From NCBI RefSeq assembly GCF_947500045.1, contig NZ_CANMQQ010000012.1:62001-126000 (forward strand): 64,000 bases of DNA, written 5' to 3'. This document shows, piece after piece, positions 10,334-18,984 of this stretch (the stretch's first letter is position 1; each line of letters opens with the position of its first letter). The stretch comes from an uncultured Ruegeria sp. Lineage in GTDB: Bacteria; Pseudomonadota; Alphaproteobacteria; Rhodobacterales; Rhodobacteraceae. Below the pieces are notes generated by a model. The model was not told where the DNA came from. It made no database searches and saw nothing but the letters and a program-made list of their open reading frames with translations. Position numbers and translations under genes: made by a program.

Positions 10334-10692
10334 CCGAGAAACGTATCATTCTGGAGATGGGCACCGGGAATGACCTGTATGGTCAGGACTATACCAAGGC
10401 TGCGCGCCGCGCCGTTCAGGACGCGCTGCACCATTCGTCGATTACGTTGTTTTCCAAGCTGGGCATTAGCCATGAAGACATGCGCGTTCAGGTCACAATT
10501 GGCGTTCAGCAGCCCGAGGCGGTCGATTGCGATCTTGTTGCGTCTGATCTGCCGCGTGGGCGTGCCTTTGTCCGGGCGGTCAAAGGCGGGCTGGATGTCG
10601 AGGATGCCGGGGCCGGTACCCGCCATGTTATCGCCACCGCAGCAATTGAGGCCTATCTGCCTGATCTGACAGGGCAGTTCGTCGCTAGCTGA
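10330..10692 (+). CDS. Lin0512 family protein, second copy
   Basis: A 120-residue paralogue of the preceding gene, sharing MGTGNDLYGQDYTKAARRAV and IGVQQPEAVD. The two copies agree best in the N-terminal third and around the central motif. The product is clearly related but diverged, so the pair is an old duplication rather than a recent repeat. Translation is coupled through a 4-bp overlap. Function is unknown. A bidirectional terminator follows. Confidence 0.75.
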   Translation: MTEKRIILEMGTGNDLYGQDYTKAARRAVQDALHHSSITLFSKLGISHEDMRVQVTIGVQQPEAVDCDLVASDLPRGRAFVRAVKGGLDVEDAGAGTRHVIATAAIEAYLPDLTGQFVAS

Positions 10693-10725
10693 AAAAGAAA
10701 AAGCCGCTCAATCGAGCGGCTTATC
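10693..10725. terminator. Bidirectional terminator between Lin0512 pair and DUF1127 gene
   Basis: A perfect 9-bp stem, AAGCCGCTC with GAGCGGCTT (10701-10722), has a 4-base loop. On the minus strand it is followed by a U-rich run (complement of GAAAAAGAAA), which suits the end of the DUF1127 message. On the plus strand the tail TTATCTT is weaker but T-rich. It separates two convergent units. Confidence 0.75.
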
Positions 10726-10748
10726 TTACGTCTTTGTCTGATGCTGGA

Positions 10749-10946
10749 TCAGAATTTGGCGACGTCGGCGCGGTTCAGGCCGATATCATCCAGTTGCTCA
10801 TCGCTCAGACGCGCCAGCTCATTGCGGGTCTTGCGAGATTGATACCATTCGACAACATTTTCGAAGCCATGGGTGAAAGTATCCACTGCGTGCAGGATGG
10901 TGACTGCTCCGAGCGGCGCATGGGTTTTGGCGATAGCGTTTGCCAT
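10749..10946 (-). CDS. DUF1127 small protein
   Basis: A 65-residue protein whose C-terminal half is the DUF1127 (YjiS-like) helix pair, WYQSRKTRNELARLSDEQL followed by DDIGLNRADV. Small arginine-rich DUF1127 proteins in alphaproteobacteria have been linked to RNA turnover and to stress and phosphate or carbon metabolism; the role of this one is unknown. I start at the third in-frame ATG (10946) because AAGGA lies 8 bases upstream; the two earlier ATGs (10964, 10952) lack a suitable ribosome site. It stands alone, convergent with the Lin0512 pair and divergent from hslV. Confidence 0.8.
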   Translation of the reverse strand: MANAIAKTHAPLGAVTILHAVDTFTHGFENVVEWYQSRKTRNELARLSDEQLDDIGLNRADVAKF

Positions 10947-11110
10947 GTGCATAGTCCTTTTCAACAGAAACAGCCGACCCGTTGTCGGTTGTAAGGCTCA
11001 TGTAGCGCCGCTGGCTGAGTCTCACAAATGCTGAGTCAACAGTCCCGGTTTGCATTTTCTGCATATCTTTTGAGCGCGTTGAGAACCGGTTGCGCAGAAC
11101 CCGTGCCCGG

Positions 11111-11119
11111 CCCATATAT
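11111..11119 (+). promoter_or_regulatory. Possible heat-shock type -10 element before hslV
   Basis: CCCATATAT lies 26 bp upstream of the hslV start and resembles the RpoH -10 consensus (CCCCATNTA). The upstream partner is poor: TTGCGC at 11090-11095 is the best candidate. hslV is a classic RpoH target in other proteobacteria; the assignment here is tentative. Confidence 0.35.
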
Positions 11120-11144
11120 GACACCACAGTTAACGGAGGCATTC

Positions 11145-11702
11145 ATGGCAGACAGTGATTTTCCCGGATGGCACGGCACAACCATCATTGGCGTCAAGAA
11201 AGGCGGGCAAGTCGTGATCGCCGGGGACGGGCAGGTTAGCCTGGGACAGACCGTGATCAAGGGCACCGCGCGCAAGGTACGCCGTCTGACACCGGGTGGG
11301 TTCGAAGTGGTCGCGGGGTTCGCCGGATCAACAGCGGACGCCTTCACACTGCTGGAGCGTCTGGAAGCCAAGCTTGAGGCCACGCCCGGCCAACTGGCCC
11401 GCGCATCGGTTGAGCTGGCCAAGGACTGGCGCACCGACAAATACCTGCAAAAGCTCGAAGCGATGCTGATTGTCACAGACGGCACCGATCTTCTGGTGAT
11501 CACGGGGGCAGGGGACGTGCTGGAGCCGGAGCACAACGTGGCGGCCATCGGATCAGGTGGCAATTTCGCCCTGGCCGCGGCGCGCGCGATGATGGACAGC
11601 GACAAATCAGCTGAACAGGTCGCACGCGAAGCCATGGCAATTGCGGCAGATATCTGTGTTTACACCAACGGCAATCTGACGGTTGAAACGATCTCAGGCT
11701 AA
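11145..11702 (+). CDS. hslV: ATP-dependent protease proteolytic subunit HslV
   Basis: HslV is the threonine peptidase dodecamer that degrades proteins fed to it by the HslU unfoldase. The 185-residue product carries [19 protein letters not shown] near the N-terminus; the first Thr of TTII, at residue 12, should be the catalytic nucleophile exposed after removal of a short propeptide, as in other alphaproteobacterial HslV. I chose ATG 11145 because GGAGG lies 5 bases upstream; open frame continues to 11028. Its partner hslU lies 1.9 kb downstream, with two minus-strand genes between. Its last 9 bp overlap the end of the convergent transporter gene. Confidence 0.95.
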   Translation: MADSDFPGWHGTTIIGVKKGGQVVIAGDGQVSLGQTVIKGTARKVRRLTPGGFEVVAGFAGSTADAFTLLERLEAKLEATPGQLARASVELAKDWRTDKYLQKLEAMLIVTDGTDLLVITGAGDVLEPEHNVAAIGSGGNFALAAARAMMDSDKSAEQVAREAMAIAADICVYTNGNLTVETISG

Positions 11703-12935
11703 CAGCGCTTTGATCTCTTTCCCTTTCCAGCGCATGTGCATCCCGATCAGGCCCATCAGGGCCGTAGCGATAACGATGTAGTAGGGCAGACGGATGTCGA
11801 TGCTCATCAAACCGCCTCCAATCAACGACATGACACCGCCCGCAAGGCAGAAGACGGCTGTGGTCACGCCCATGACCCAGCCCTGATCCGTTTCGCTGAC
11901 GCTGGATGAAAACAGACCCAGCAACGTCGGGTAAGACACGCCGAAGAAGAAGTAGAAGAAGAAAACAGGCACATAGCTCAGCACTCCGCTGGGGCTGAAG
12001 GCAAAGCCGAGGCCACAGATCACCATGACGACCAGCGAAGTGTATATGATCTGGTGTTTGCTGTACCTCTCCTGCGCAGGTTTAACGAGAAATGTGCTGG
12101 AGAATGCCAACGCAACGCCGATGACCACCATCGCCATGCTGCCTCCGATCACGCCGTAGCCCCAGGCGCTGGTCAGGAAATTGTCGACGAATACATAAAA
12201 GGTCACGTTGGCGATCATGAACAGGGCATAGACCGGCATGATCTTCAGAACCATCGGGTGGCCGCGCACTGCAATCAGGCTGTCGGTGATATCGCGCGGA
12301 CGGAAGACAAAGGGTTCACGCTCGGTCCTTGTATCCTTGAAAAACGTGGTCACAAGGAAGATGGCGATCAGGACCAAAACAAAGGCCCCGTAAAACGGCG
12401 TTTTCAATGTCGCGGCGTTGCCCAACAGGGCCGCATCGGACAGAACCGCGCCGATGATCGGGCCACCGACCAGACCGAAACTGACGCCGGTCACAATGTA
12501 TCCCATATTGCGGTCACGGTCGGCTGCATCTGTACTGCCGTCAATCATCGCTGCCTGCGCAATGGGCTGGTTACCGGCGGTAAACCCGGTGATCGATCGG
12601 CCAATAATAAGCAAAAGCAGGCTGTTGAGGTAAAGCGCGGCAATGGTCAGTGCATAGCCGACAAGCGCGCCGGCCAAACAGACCAAAAGGGCATTCTTGC
12701 GCCCGATGGAATCCGAGACTTTCGAGACATAGACCACACCCAGAAACCACGACAAGAAAAAGCAACCGATCACCAGGCCATAATAGAAATGCCGGGTGCC
12801 CATGGCCGTGCTTTCCGGCAGGAATCCGGATTTCGTCTCCATGATCAGAGAGTTGATGATCGGAAAGACCAGCCCCTGCCCGATCAGGTCGACGAACACC
12901 ACAAACAACAAGGTGATCTTGGCAATCTTCGTCAT
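11694..12935 (-). CDS. MFS transporter, Tet/drug-proton antiporter type
   Basis: A 413-residue inner-membrane protein with about 12 hydrophobic segments. It has the MFS loop 2-3 motif as [15 protein letters not shown] near residues 70-85 and an N-terminal half like the TetA/TCR multidrug group ([17 protein letters not shown]). The second loop motif is degenerate. The substrate is unknown and drug export is only an inference from family. The gene may be co-transcribed with the DM13 gene, 106 bp upstream on the same strand. A 7-bp inverted repeat lies just before its start. The stop codon is inside the hslV 3' end. Confidence 0.8.
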   Translation of the reverse strand: MTKIAKITLLFVVFVDLIGQGLVFPIINSLIMETKSGFLPESTAMGTRHFYYGLVIGCFFLSWFLGVVYVSKVSDSIGRKNALLVCLAGALVGYALTIAALYLNSLLLLIIGRSITGFTAGNQPIAQAAMIDGSTDAADRDRNMGYIVTGVSFGLVGGPIIGAVLSDAALLGNAATLKTPFYGAFVLVLIAIFLVTTFFKDTRTEREPFVFRPRDITDSLIAVRGHPMVLKIMPVYALFMIANVTFYVFVDNFLTSAWGYGVIGGSMAMVVIGVALAFSSTFLVKPAQERYSKHQIIYTSLVVMVICGLGFAFSPSGVLSYVPVFFFYFFFGVSYPTLLGLFSSSVSETDQGWVMGVTTAVFCLAGGVMSLIGGGLMSIDIRLPYYIVIATALMGLIGMHMRWKGKEIKALLA

Positions 12936-12948
12936 AAATTCACCCTCA

Positions 12949-12966
12949 GTCCCAATGCCTTGGGAC
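12949..12966. promoter_or_regulatory. Inverted repeat upstream of the MFS gene (possible operator)
   Basis: Perfect 7-bp arms GTCCCAA and TTGGGAC separated by TGCC, 13 bp upstream of the transporter ATG. On the minus strand a TGATACACT stretch lies immediately upstream of the repeat and could be a -10 region, which would place the repeat over the transcription start. It could instead be an RNA hairpin in the leader. Confidence 0.4.
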
Positions 12967-13041
12967 GAGTGTATCAGACGAATCCTTAGTTACCTAGCAG
13001 CGGGTCAGAGGCCGGAGAGGATCGGCCCCTGACCGGAGCGA

Positions 13042-13443
13042 TTACTTCAACGAGGCCACGCCCAGCGGGACACCGGCAACCTCGCACCAGATGTACACCT
13101 CGTTATAGCCCGAGATGTCCATTGTTGGTGGTACGGCGTAGGATTGCTTGCCTGTCAGGTTCAACAAGGCACCCAGTTTGGTATCAGGTGCATATTCACC
13201 GTCTTTGCCAAAGGCCACACGCGGATCAGGACCACCGTCCAGCGAGAAATCCTCGCCCAGTTCAACGATGTAGCGATCGCCGTTCTTGACCACTTTCGCA
13301 GATCCTGTGGTGATGTGGTTCGAAAGACCTTCAAACGTGCCTTTCTTTTTGGCGCTACCGGCAATAGCCGCGCTGGTTCCGGCCAGAGTCAGCGCAGCGC
13401 CAGCGGCCGCAGCTTTCACAAAAAGTGAACGACGATTCATCAT
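13042..13443 (-). CDS. Exported DM13-domain protein
   Basis: A 133-residue protein with a twin-arginine type signal (NRRSLFVKAAAAGAALTLAG), probable cleavage after SAAIA, and a mature part that is one DM13 domain, from GTFEGLSNHITTGSAKV to EVYIWCEVAGVPLGVASL. DM13 domains occur with DOMON and cytochrome b561 redox proteins and carry a near-invariant Cys, seen here in YIWCEV. A periplasmic redox role is inferred. GGAG lies 9 bases before ATG 13443; ATG 13440 and ATG 13458 are alternatives. It is transcribed toward the MFS gene. Confidence 0.75.
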   Translation of the reverse strand: MMNRRSLFVKAAAAGAALTLAGTSAAIAGSAKKKGTFEGLSNHITTGSAKVVKNGDRYIVELGEDFSLDGGPDPRVAFGKDGEYAPDTKLGALLNLTGKQSYAVPPTMDISGYNEVYIWCEVAGVPLGVASLK

Positions 13444-13641
13444 GTTGAGGTTCTCCATTACTAGACACAGGCAGAGTTGCCCGTAGACGCAACGTATGGA
13501 GGACCAGATACGTGGTTGGCTATTCACATCACTACGAAAATCCGTGTGCAACCCGTGAGTTGGCGTGAGTTTTCCGTGATCGGCTTGTGTTTTCCCGCCG
13601 CATGATTAGGTTCCGCTGCGAAACAGACGGATAGAATTGAC

Positions 13642-14949
13642 ATGACCGACCTGACCCCGCGCGAGATCGTCTCGGAACTGGACCGCTTCATCATCGGACA
13701 GAAAGACGCAAAGCGCGCCGTGGCCGTGGCGCTGCGCAATCGTTGGCGCCGCAAGCAGCTGGCGGATGACATCCGTGATGAAGTCTATCCCAAGAACATT
13801 CTGATGATCGGCCCCACGGGTGTTGGCAAAACCGAGATCAGCCGCCGTCTGGCCAAGCTGGCCCGCGCGCCCTTTATTAAGGTCGAAGCCACCAAATTCA
13901 CCGAGGTTGGATATGTGGGTCGTGATGTGGAGCAGATCGTGCGCGATCTGGCCGATGCCGCAATCCTGCAGACCCGTGAATACATGCGCGAGGATGTCAA
14001 AACCCGCGCCCACCAGGCCGCCGAAGACCGTGTGATCGAGGCGATCGCAGGCACCGACGCGCGTGAATCCACACGCGAGATGTTTCGCAAAAAGCTCAAA
14101 TCAGGTGAGCTTGACGATACCGAAATCGAACTGGAGCTGTCCGACACCTCAAACCCGATGCCGATGTTCGACATTCCGGGCCAGCCGGGGGGTCAGATGG
14201 GAATGATGAATCTGGGTGATATCTTCGGCAAAGCCTTCGGCGGGCGATCCGTCAAGAAACGGATGACTGTGGCCGACAGCTATGAAGCGCTGATCGGGGA
14301 AGAGGCAGACAAGCTGCTGGATGACGAAACCGTCAACCGCGTGGCGCTGGAGTCGGTCGAACAGAACGGCATCGTATTTCTGGATGAGATCGACAAGGTT
14401 TGCGCCCGTGCGGAGGCGCGCGGCGGCGATGTCAGCCGCGAAGGCGTTCAGCGCGACCTGCTGCCCCTGATCGAGGGGACCACTGTCAGCACAAAGCATG
14501 GACCGGTGAAAACCGACCACATCCTGTTCATCGCCTCTGGAGCATTTCATATCGCCAAGCCTTCGGACCTGCTGCCGGAGCTTCAAGGCCGCCTGCCGAT
14601 CCGGGTCGAGCTGCGCGCGCTGACTGAAGAAGATTTCGTTCGCATCCTGACTGAGACCGACAATGCCCTGACCCGCCAATATACCGCGCTGATGGGCACT
14701 GAAGAGGTGACCGTCAGCTTCACGGAAGACGGTATCGCGGCGTTGGCCCGTATTGCGGCGGATGTAAACCAGAGCATTGAAAATATCGGTGCGCGGCGGC
14801 TCTATACGGTGATGGAGCGCGTGTTCGAAGAGCTTTCGTTCACCGCACCCGACCAGGCAGGTGCCGAAATCACCGTTGATGCGGGTTTCGTCGACGACAA
14901 TCTGGGTGAGCTGACAAAATCCACCGACCTCAGCCGTTACGTTTTGTAA
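13642..14949 (+). CDS. hslU: ATP-dependent protease ATPase subunit HslU
   Basis: HslU is the AAA+ hexamer that unfolds substrates and threads them into HslV. The 435-residue product has Walker A GPTGVGKT at residues 57-64, the substrate-gripping pore motif GYVG at about 93-96, Walker B IVFLDEID near residue 245, and the C-terminal LSRYVL tail that docks into HslV. Length matches the family. There is no operon link to hslV: a two-gene minus-strand block lies between them and hslU has its own 198-bp upstream region. Confidence 0.97.
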   Translation: MTDLTPREIVSELDRFIIGQKDAKRAVAVALRNRWRRKQLADDIRDEVYPKNILMIGPTGVGKTEISRRLAKLARAPFIKVEATKFTEVGYVGRDVEQIVRDLADAAILQTREYMREDVKTRAHQAAEDRVIEAIAGTDARESTREMFRKKLKSGELDDTEIELELSDTSNPMPMFDIPGQPGGQMGMMNLGDIFGKAFGGRSVKKRMTVADSYEALIGEEADKLLDDETVNRVALESVEQNGIVFLDEIDKVCARAEARGGDVSREGVQRDLLPLIEGTTVSTKHGPVKTDHILFIASGAFHIAKPSDLLPELQGRLPIRVELRALTEEDFVRILTETDNALTRQYTALMGTEEVTVSFTEDGIAALARIAADVNQSIENIGARRLYTVMERVFEELSFTAPDQAGAEITVDAGFVDDNLGELTKSTDLSRYVL

Positions 14950-14951
14950 CA

Positions 14952-14978
14952 AGTCCAGCCGGTTTTTGCCGGTGGACT
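14952..14978 (+). terminator. Stem-loop after hslU
   Basis: AGTCCA-G-CCGG, a TTTTTG loop, and CCGG-TGGACT form a 10-bp stem with one bulged G, starting 3 bp after the hslU stop. No T-run follows it, so it may stabilise the hslU message or mark a Rho-dependent end rather than act as an intrinsic terminator. Confidence 0.4.
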
Positions 14979-15045
14979 GCATCCCCAGGCTGGACGCAGG
15001 GCGGGAATAGGGTAGCGTGGCCCTGTAACTGTGCAAGGGCAGACT

Positions 15046-16143
15046 GTGCTGCGCTATCTGATCATCATTGCAAACCTGTGCTTGCTGGCCGCCTGTGCGG
15101 ATCGGTCCATCACGGAGATCACGCCCGACGCGCTGAAAGTTGGCACGCCTGCCACGATCTTCGCCGCCACCACCCGTGCGCGCGAGCCGGATGGGAGCTA
15201 TGGCGCAAAGCGGGCCGAGGCGTTGCGATATCTGGAAATGACCATCTCGATCCCGCCATCGCACACGCCGGGAGAGCTCAAGTTCTCGTACGCGAACCCA
15301 AATCCGAAAAAACAGTTTGTTGTGGCGGATGTAACCGAGTTCTCGGGCCCCCAGGATTTGAAGTCCCGCATGCGCGGCGTCGATGACGTGGTGATCTTTG
15401 TTCACGGCTATAACGCCACACAAACCGAAACCGCGTTTCGCGCCGCACAGCTGAGCCACGATATCGGCATCCCCGGAACAACGCTGATTTATTCCTGGCC
15501 CAGTCAGGCGCGCGGAACAGGCTATGCGTACGATCTGGACAGTATGCTGTTTGCGCGGGATGGGCTGGAACAAACTATTCGGTTGCTCAAATCTATGGGC
15601 GTAAAACGGGTCATCCTGATCGCGCATTCAATGGGCAGCGCCCTGTCGATGGAGATGATGCGACAGGCCGAACTGCGCGAGCCCGGCTGGTCGAACCGCA
15701 ATCTGGAAGGGGTCATCCTGATCTCACCTGATCTGGATGTCGATCTGTTCCGATCACAGATGAACAGTATTGATAATCCGCCTGATCCATTTGTGGTGAT
15801 GGTGTCAAAGAAAGACAAGATCCTGAACCTATCGGCCCGTCTGCGCGGCACGGAAGACAGTAAGAGACTGGGCAATATCAGCTCGGTCGACGAACTTGCC
15901 GAATATCCGATCAGCGTTATCGACACGACGGCTTTCAACAGCGATGCGGGGTCTTCTCATTTTGTGGCTGCGACCTCACCGGCCTTGCTGGCCATCCTCA
16001 GTTCGGTCCGCCGGGTCAGCAATACCTTCGGTCCCGACCGGCCCGGTATAGACGTTCTTGTCCCGCCAAGTGAGCGGAGCACGGACGGCGCAACCGAGAT
16101 TATTCTGACCGAGACCGGACAGGCGCAGGTCAGCACCCCGTGA
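15046..16143 (+). CDS. DUF900-type alpha/beta hydrolase lipoprotein
   Basis: A 365-residue protein with a lipoprotein signal ending in LLAAC, then an alpha/beta hydrolase of the DUF900 group. VIFVHGYNATQTE forms the strand before the oxyanion loop, the nucleophile elbow is AHSMGSA (Ser in AHSMG), and SSHFVAA probably carries the catalytic His. It should be membrane-anchored in the cell envelope; its substrate is unknown. I start at GTG 15046 because AAGGG lies 6 bases upstream and the signal then begins at once; GTG 15031 is the alternative. It is coupled to the downstream transporter through GTGA. Confidence 0.8.
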   Translation: MLRYLIIIANLCLLAACADRSITEITPDALKVGTPATIFAATTRAREPDGSYGAKRAEALRYLEMTISIPPSHTPGELKFSYANPNPKKQFVVADVTEFSGPQDLKSRMRGVDDVVIFVHGYNATQTETAFRAAQLSHDIGIPGTTLIYSWPSQARGTGYAYDLDSMLFARDGLEQTIRLLKSMGVKRVILIAHSMGSALSMEMMRQAELREPGWSNRNLEGVILISPDLDVDLFRSQMNSIDNPPDPFVVMVSKKDKILNLSARLRGTEDSKRLGNISSVDELAEYPISVIDTTAFNSDAGSSHFVAATSPALLAILSSVRRVSNTFGPDRPGIDVLVPPSERSTDGATEIILTETGQAQVSTP

Positions 16144-17360
16144 CGCAGTTCAATCTACGGAACTTTCTGGCCCGGAATGCAAACTGGCTGGGTGCGGGGG
16201 TTCTGCTGACCTTCCTGTCCAGCTTTGGGCAAACCTTTTTCATCTCGGTCTTTGCGGGCGAAATACGGGCTGAATTCGGGTTGAGTCACGGTGCTTGGGG
16301 CGGGCTTTATTCGCTGGGCACAACTGCCTCTGCTTTGGTCATGATCTGGGCCGGGGGGCTGACAGACATATTCCGTGTCCGCGTGCTGGGCCCGGCTGTT
16401 CTTGCAGGCCTTGCGCTTGCGGCGCTGGCAATGGCGCTGAATGTCTGGCTGATCTTGCTGCCTGTTGTGATCTTTCTTCTTCGATTGTTCGGGCAGGGGA
16501 TGAGCAGCCACCTTGCCGCCGTTGCTATGGCACGTTGGTTCACGGCGACCCGGGGAAAAGCCCTTTCGATCGCGACACTGGGCTATGCGGTCGGAGAGGC
16601 GCTGCTGCCTCTGATCTTCGTTGCGGCAATGGCGTTTCTGGATTGGCGCTTTTTATGGGGGCTTGCGGTTGGCATCACCCTGCTGGGAATTCCTGTGCTA
16701 ATCCGGTTGCTGCGGGAAGAACGAACACCGCAAAGCCTGTCGACCAAAGCGTCGTCAACCGGGATGCAAAGTCGCCACTGGACGCGGCGCGAGGCGCTTT
16801 TGAACCCGTTGTTCTGGTATATGACGCCTGCGATCCTCGCGCCCTCTGCCTTTATCACGGCCTTCTTCTTTCATCAGGTGCATTTGGCCGAGATCAAGGG
16901 CTGGCCGCATATCCAACTTGTCGCCCTGTTCCCGGTTTTCACCGGGGTTTCAATCCTGTCCATGTTCGCGGCGGGCTGGGCATTGGACAAATGGGGCACG
17001 GCGCGAATGATGCCGTATTATCAGCTGCCGATGGCAGTTGGATTTGTTGTCCTGTCCGCCTCCACATCGATTGGTGGGGCGTTGATTGGCATGGTTTTCC
17101 TAGCCCTGACTGCAGGCGCGCATAACCCCTTGCCCAGCGCCTTTTGGGCCGAGTTCTACGGTACGCGCCATATCGGCGCGATCAAGGCCATGGCCGCTGC
17201 CGTGATGGTATTGGGATCGGCGATTGGGCCAGGGTTGACGGGCGTGCTGATCGATTTGGGCATATCACTGGATACGCAGTTCATCTGGATTGCAGCGTTC
17301 TTTGTATGGGTCTGCATCATGGTTCGGATCGGCATCACGCGCGCATTACGGACGGGCTAG
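16140..17360 (+). CDS. MFS transporter coupled to the hydrolase lipoprotein
   Basis: A 406-residue major facilitator with about 12 membrane segments and a short soluble centre (residues about 190-215). The N-terminal half (FGQTFFISVFAGEIRAEFGL) resembles the monocarboxylate/oxalate-formate type branch of the family. Substrate unknown. It starts at GTG 16140, overlapping the stop of the DUF900 lipoprotein by 4 bp, so an envelope hydrolase and an importer or exporter are made together; this suggests that the transporter may move a product of the hydrolase. Its stop codon overlaps that of the convergent Smr gene (CTAG). Confidence 0.8.
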   Translation: MTQFNLRNFLARNANWLGAGVLLTFLSSFGQTFFISVFAGEIRAEFGLSHGAWGGLYSLGTTASALVMIWAGGLTDIFRVRVLGPAVLAGLALAALAMALNVWLILLPVVIFLLRLFGQGMSSHLAAVAMARWFTATRGKALSIATLGYAVGEALLPLIFVAAMAFLDWRFLWGLAVGITLLGIPVLIRLLREERTPQSLSTKASSTGMQSRHWTRREALLNPLFWYMTPAILAPSAFITAFFFHQVHLAEIKGWPHIQLVALFPVFTGVSILSMFAAGWALDKWGTARMMPYYQLPMAVGFVVLSASTSIGGALIGMVFLALTAGAHNPLPSAFWAEFYGTRHIGAIKAMAAAVMVLGSAIGPGLTGVLIDLGISLDTQFIWIAAFFVWVCIMVRIGITRALRTG

Positions 17361-17944
17361 CGAACGCGCCTGAGGTAAACATAATAAGCCCCATCGCCGC
17401 CATGGCTGATATGGGCTGGCGTCACCTGCAACACTGCCTGCGCAAGTGGCGGAATAGACAGCCAGTGTGGCACCTGATTTCGCAAAACCCCGCGCGGCGT
17501 TGGAATTGGTCCGGGTTCGTCACGGTCCTTTCCCTTACCAGTGATGACCAGAACCAGCCGCCTGCCCTGTGCCTGCGCCGTCAGGATGAACCGCACCAGC
17601 GCGGGATGGGCCGCATTCATGCGCATTCCATGTAGGTCGAGCTTTCCTTCTGGTTTCAGCTTGCCGCGTTTCATACGGCCAAATGCACGTGCATCCATTT
17701 GAACCGGGTTTGCCCGCAATCCTTCGGTGATTGTTGGTTTCAGATTATTCCGCGTCGGTTTGGACTGCGCAGATGAACCCAGATCGAACGCGTCGATCCG
17801 TGTTTTGGGTGCTTTGGCTGGTTTGGGCTTGGGCAGAATAGTTGGGTGAACTGCCTGCGGGATTTCGGCATGCAATCGCTCAGCCTGTTTGGCGATCTTG
17901 CGCCACAGCTCGATCTCATCCGATGTCAGTTTGCGCCGTGTCAT
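17357..17944 (-). CDS. Smr/MutS2-type DNA endonuclease domain protein
   Basis: A 195-residue protein with a basic, proline-rich N-terminal half and a C-terminal Smr domain: LDLHGMRM, VLVITGKGKD, and HGGDGAYYVYLRR. Stand-alone Smr proteins are small nucleases; some cleave DNA, others mRNA at stalled ribosomes. It is the last gene of the minus-strand run Tim44-mltA-smr; its ATG shares one base with the mltA stop. Confidence 0.88.
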   Translation of the reverse strand: MTRRKLTSDEIELWRKIAKQAERLHAEIPQAVHPTILPKPKPAKAPKTRIDAFDLGSSAQSKPTRNNLKPTITEGLRANPVQMDARAFGRMKRGKLKPEGKLDLHGMRMNAAHPALVRFILTAQAQGRRLVLVITGKGKDRDEPGPIPTPRGVLRNQVPHWLSIPPLAQAVLQVTPAHISHGGDGAYYVYLRRVR

Positions 17945-18984
17945 CAGAATTCATCCGGCAACAGGGCATAGGCCCGCTGAATCGGTAGCAACAATACCAT
18001 ACGACCGGGGTCTCTCAGGCGTCCAGCCGCTTGCCCAGCCTCATCCCCGGTGCCAAAGAAAATGTCTGCCCGCTGTGCGCCCTTGATGGCCGATCCCGTA
18101 TCCTGTGCGATCATCAACCGCCGCAGCGGGTCTCTTCCGTCCTTCTCAACCCAAACCGGTGCGCCCAATGGCGTGTAAACCGGGTCAGCCGCAATGCTGC
18201 GCATGGTCGTGACAGAACGGTTCATGGCCCCCAAGGGTCCGAACTCGGGCGCGACGCGCGTCACCTCGCGGAAAAACACGTAAGAGGGGTTGTGAAACAG
18301 CAGCTCAACCCCGGCTTCGGGGTTCTTGCGCACCCATGCACGGATCATCTGGGCGCTGACCTCATGTGCGCCCAGCGCGCCGCGGCGCACCAACTCTGCC
18401 CCGATCGAGCGGTACGGATGCCCATTCGCCCCGCCATAACCCACCCGCAACGCGCTGCCATCCGGAAGGCGAACGCGGCCCGAGCCCTGAATTTGCAAAA
18501 AGAACAGCTCAACCGGGTCATCGACCCATGCGATCTCCAGCCCCCGACCTGTCATCGCATCGCCCGACAGCAACTCGCGCCGGCTGAGCCATCGGTCCGC
18601 TCCGCGCGCTTCGGGTGGCATCCGGTAGAGCGGATAGCGGTATTTGCCCGTCGGAGACTTTGAGCCATCCAGTTCGGGTTCAAAATAGCCGGTGAACAAT
18701 GCGTCGTCACCGTCTTCGACCAGAACGGGGCGAAAGAACAGTTCAAAAAATGATCGCGCGGCCTCGGGCGTGTATGTCCGGGCCACCCCGCACAGCGCCT
18801 GCCAGTCCGGGTCTATCAGATCACCGCAAGTGTTCAAGAAAACCGAAAGGGCTGCCCCGTGGTCGTCGGCAGCCCAGCCATCAAGGTCATCGAATGACAG
18901 GATGGATCGTGTCGCCTCGGCTCCGGCGGCACTGGCAGTGGTCATGACGACCCCCAGAACAAGCGACCGGAGCGTTGCAATCAT
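17944..18984 (-). CDS. mltA: Membrane-bound lytic murein transglycosylase A
   Basis: MltA cleaves the MurNAc-GlcNAc bond of peptidoglycan with formation of 1,6-anhydro-MurNAc. The 346-residue protein has an N-terminal signal peptide (about 22 residues, ending ASAAGA), the MltA barrel domain, and the 3D domain with the catalytic Asp context MIAQDTGSAIKGAQRADIFFG. Unlike the E. coli enzyme no lipobox Cys is evident, so it is probably periplasmic and soluble. It overlaps the Tim44-like gene by 4 bp. Its product can feed the amgK-murU recycling route found at the left of the window. Confidence 0.92.
   Translation of the reverse strand: MIATLRSLVLGVVMTTASAAGAEATRSILSFDDLDGWAADDHGAALSVFLNTCGDLIDPDWQALCGVARTYTPEAARSFFELFFRPVLVEDGDDALFTGYFEPELDGSKSPTGKYRYPLYRMPPEARGADRWLSRRELLSGDAMTGRGLEIAWVDDPVELFFLQIQGSGRVRLPDGSALRVGYGGANGHPYRSIGAELVRRGALGAHEVSAQMIRAWVRKNPEAGVELLFHNPSYVFFREVTRVAPEFGPLGAMNRSVTTMRSIAADPVYTPLGAPVWVEKDGRDPLRRLMIAQDTGSAIKGAQRADIFFGTGDEAGQAAGRLRDPGRMVLLLPIQRAYALLPDEF

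Noticed and set aside
12054..12989. A 311-codon open frame on the plus strand opposite the Tet-type transporter
   Set aside because: Low-complexity, polar, Asp/His/Gln-rich product with no family features; antisense shadow of an MFS gene.
14149..15627. A 492-codon open frame on the minus strand across the end of hslU and the start of the lipoprotein gene
   Set aside because: It is antisense to two well-supported genes, resembles no family, and long antisense frames are expected at this G+C.
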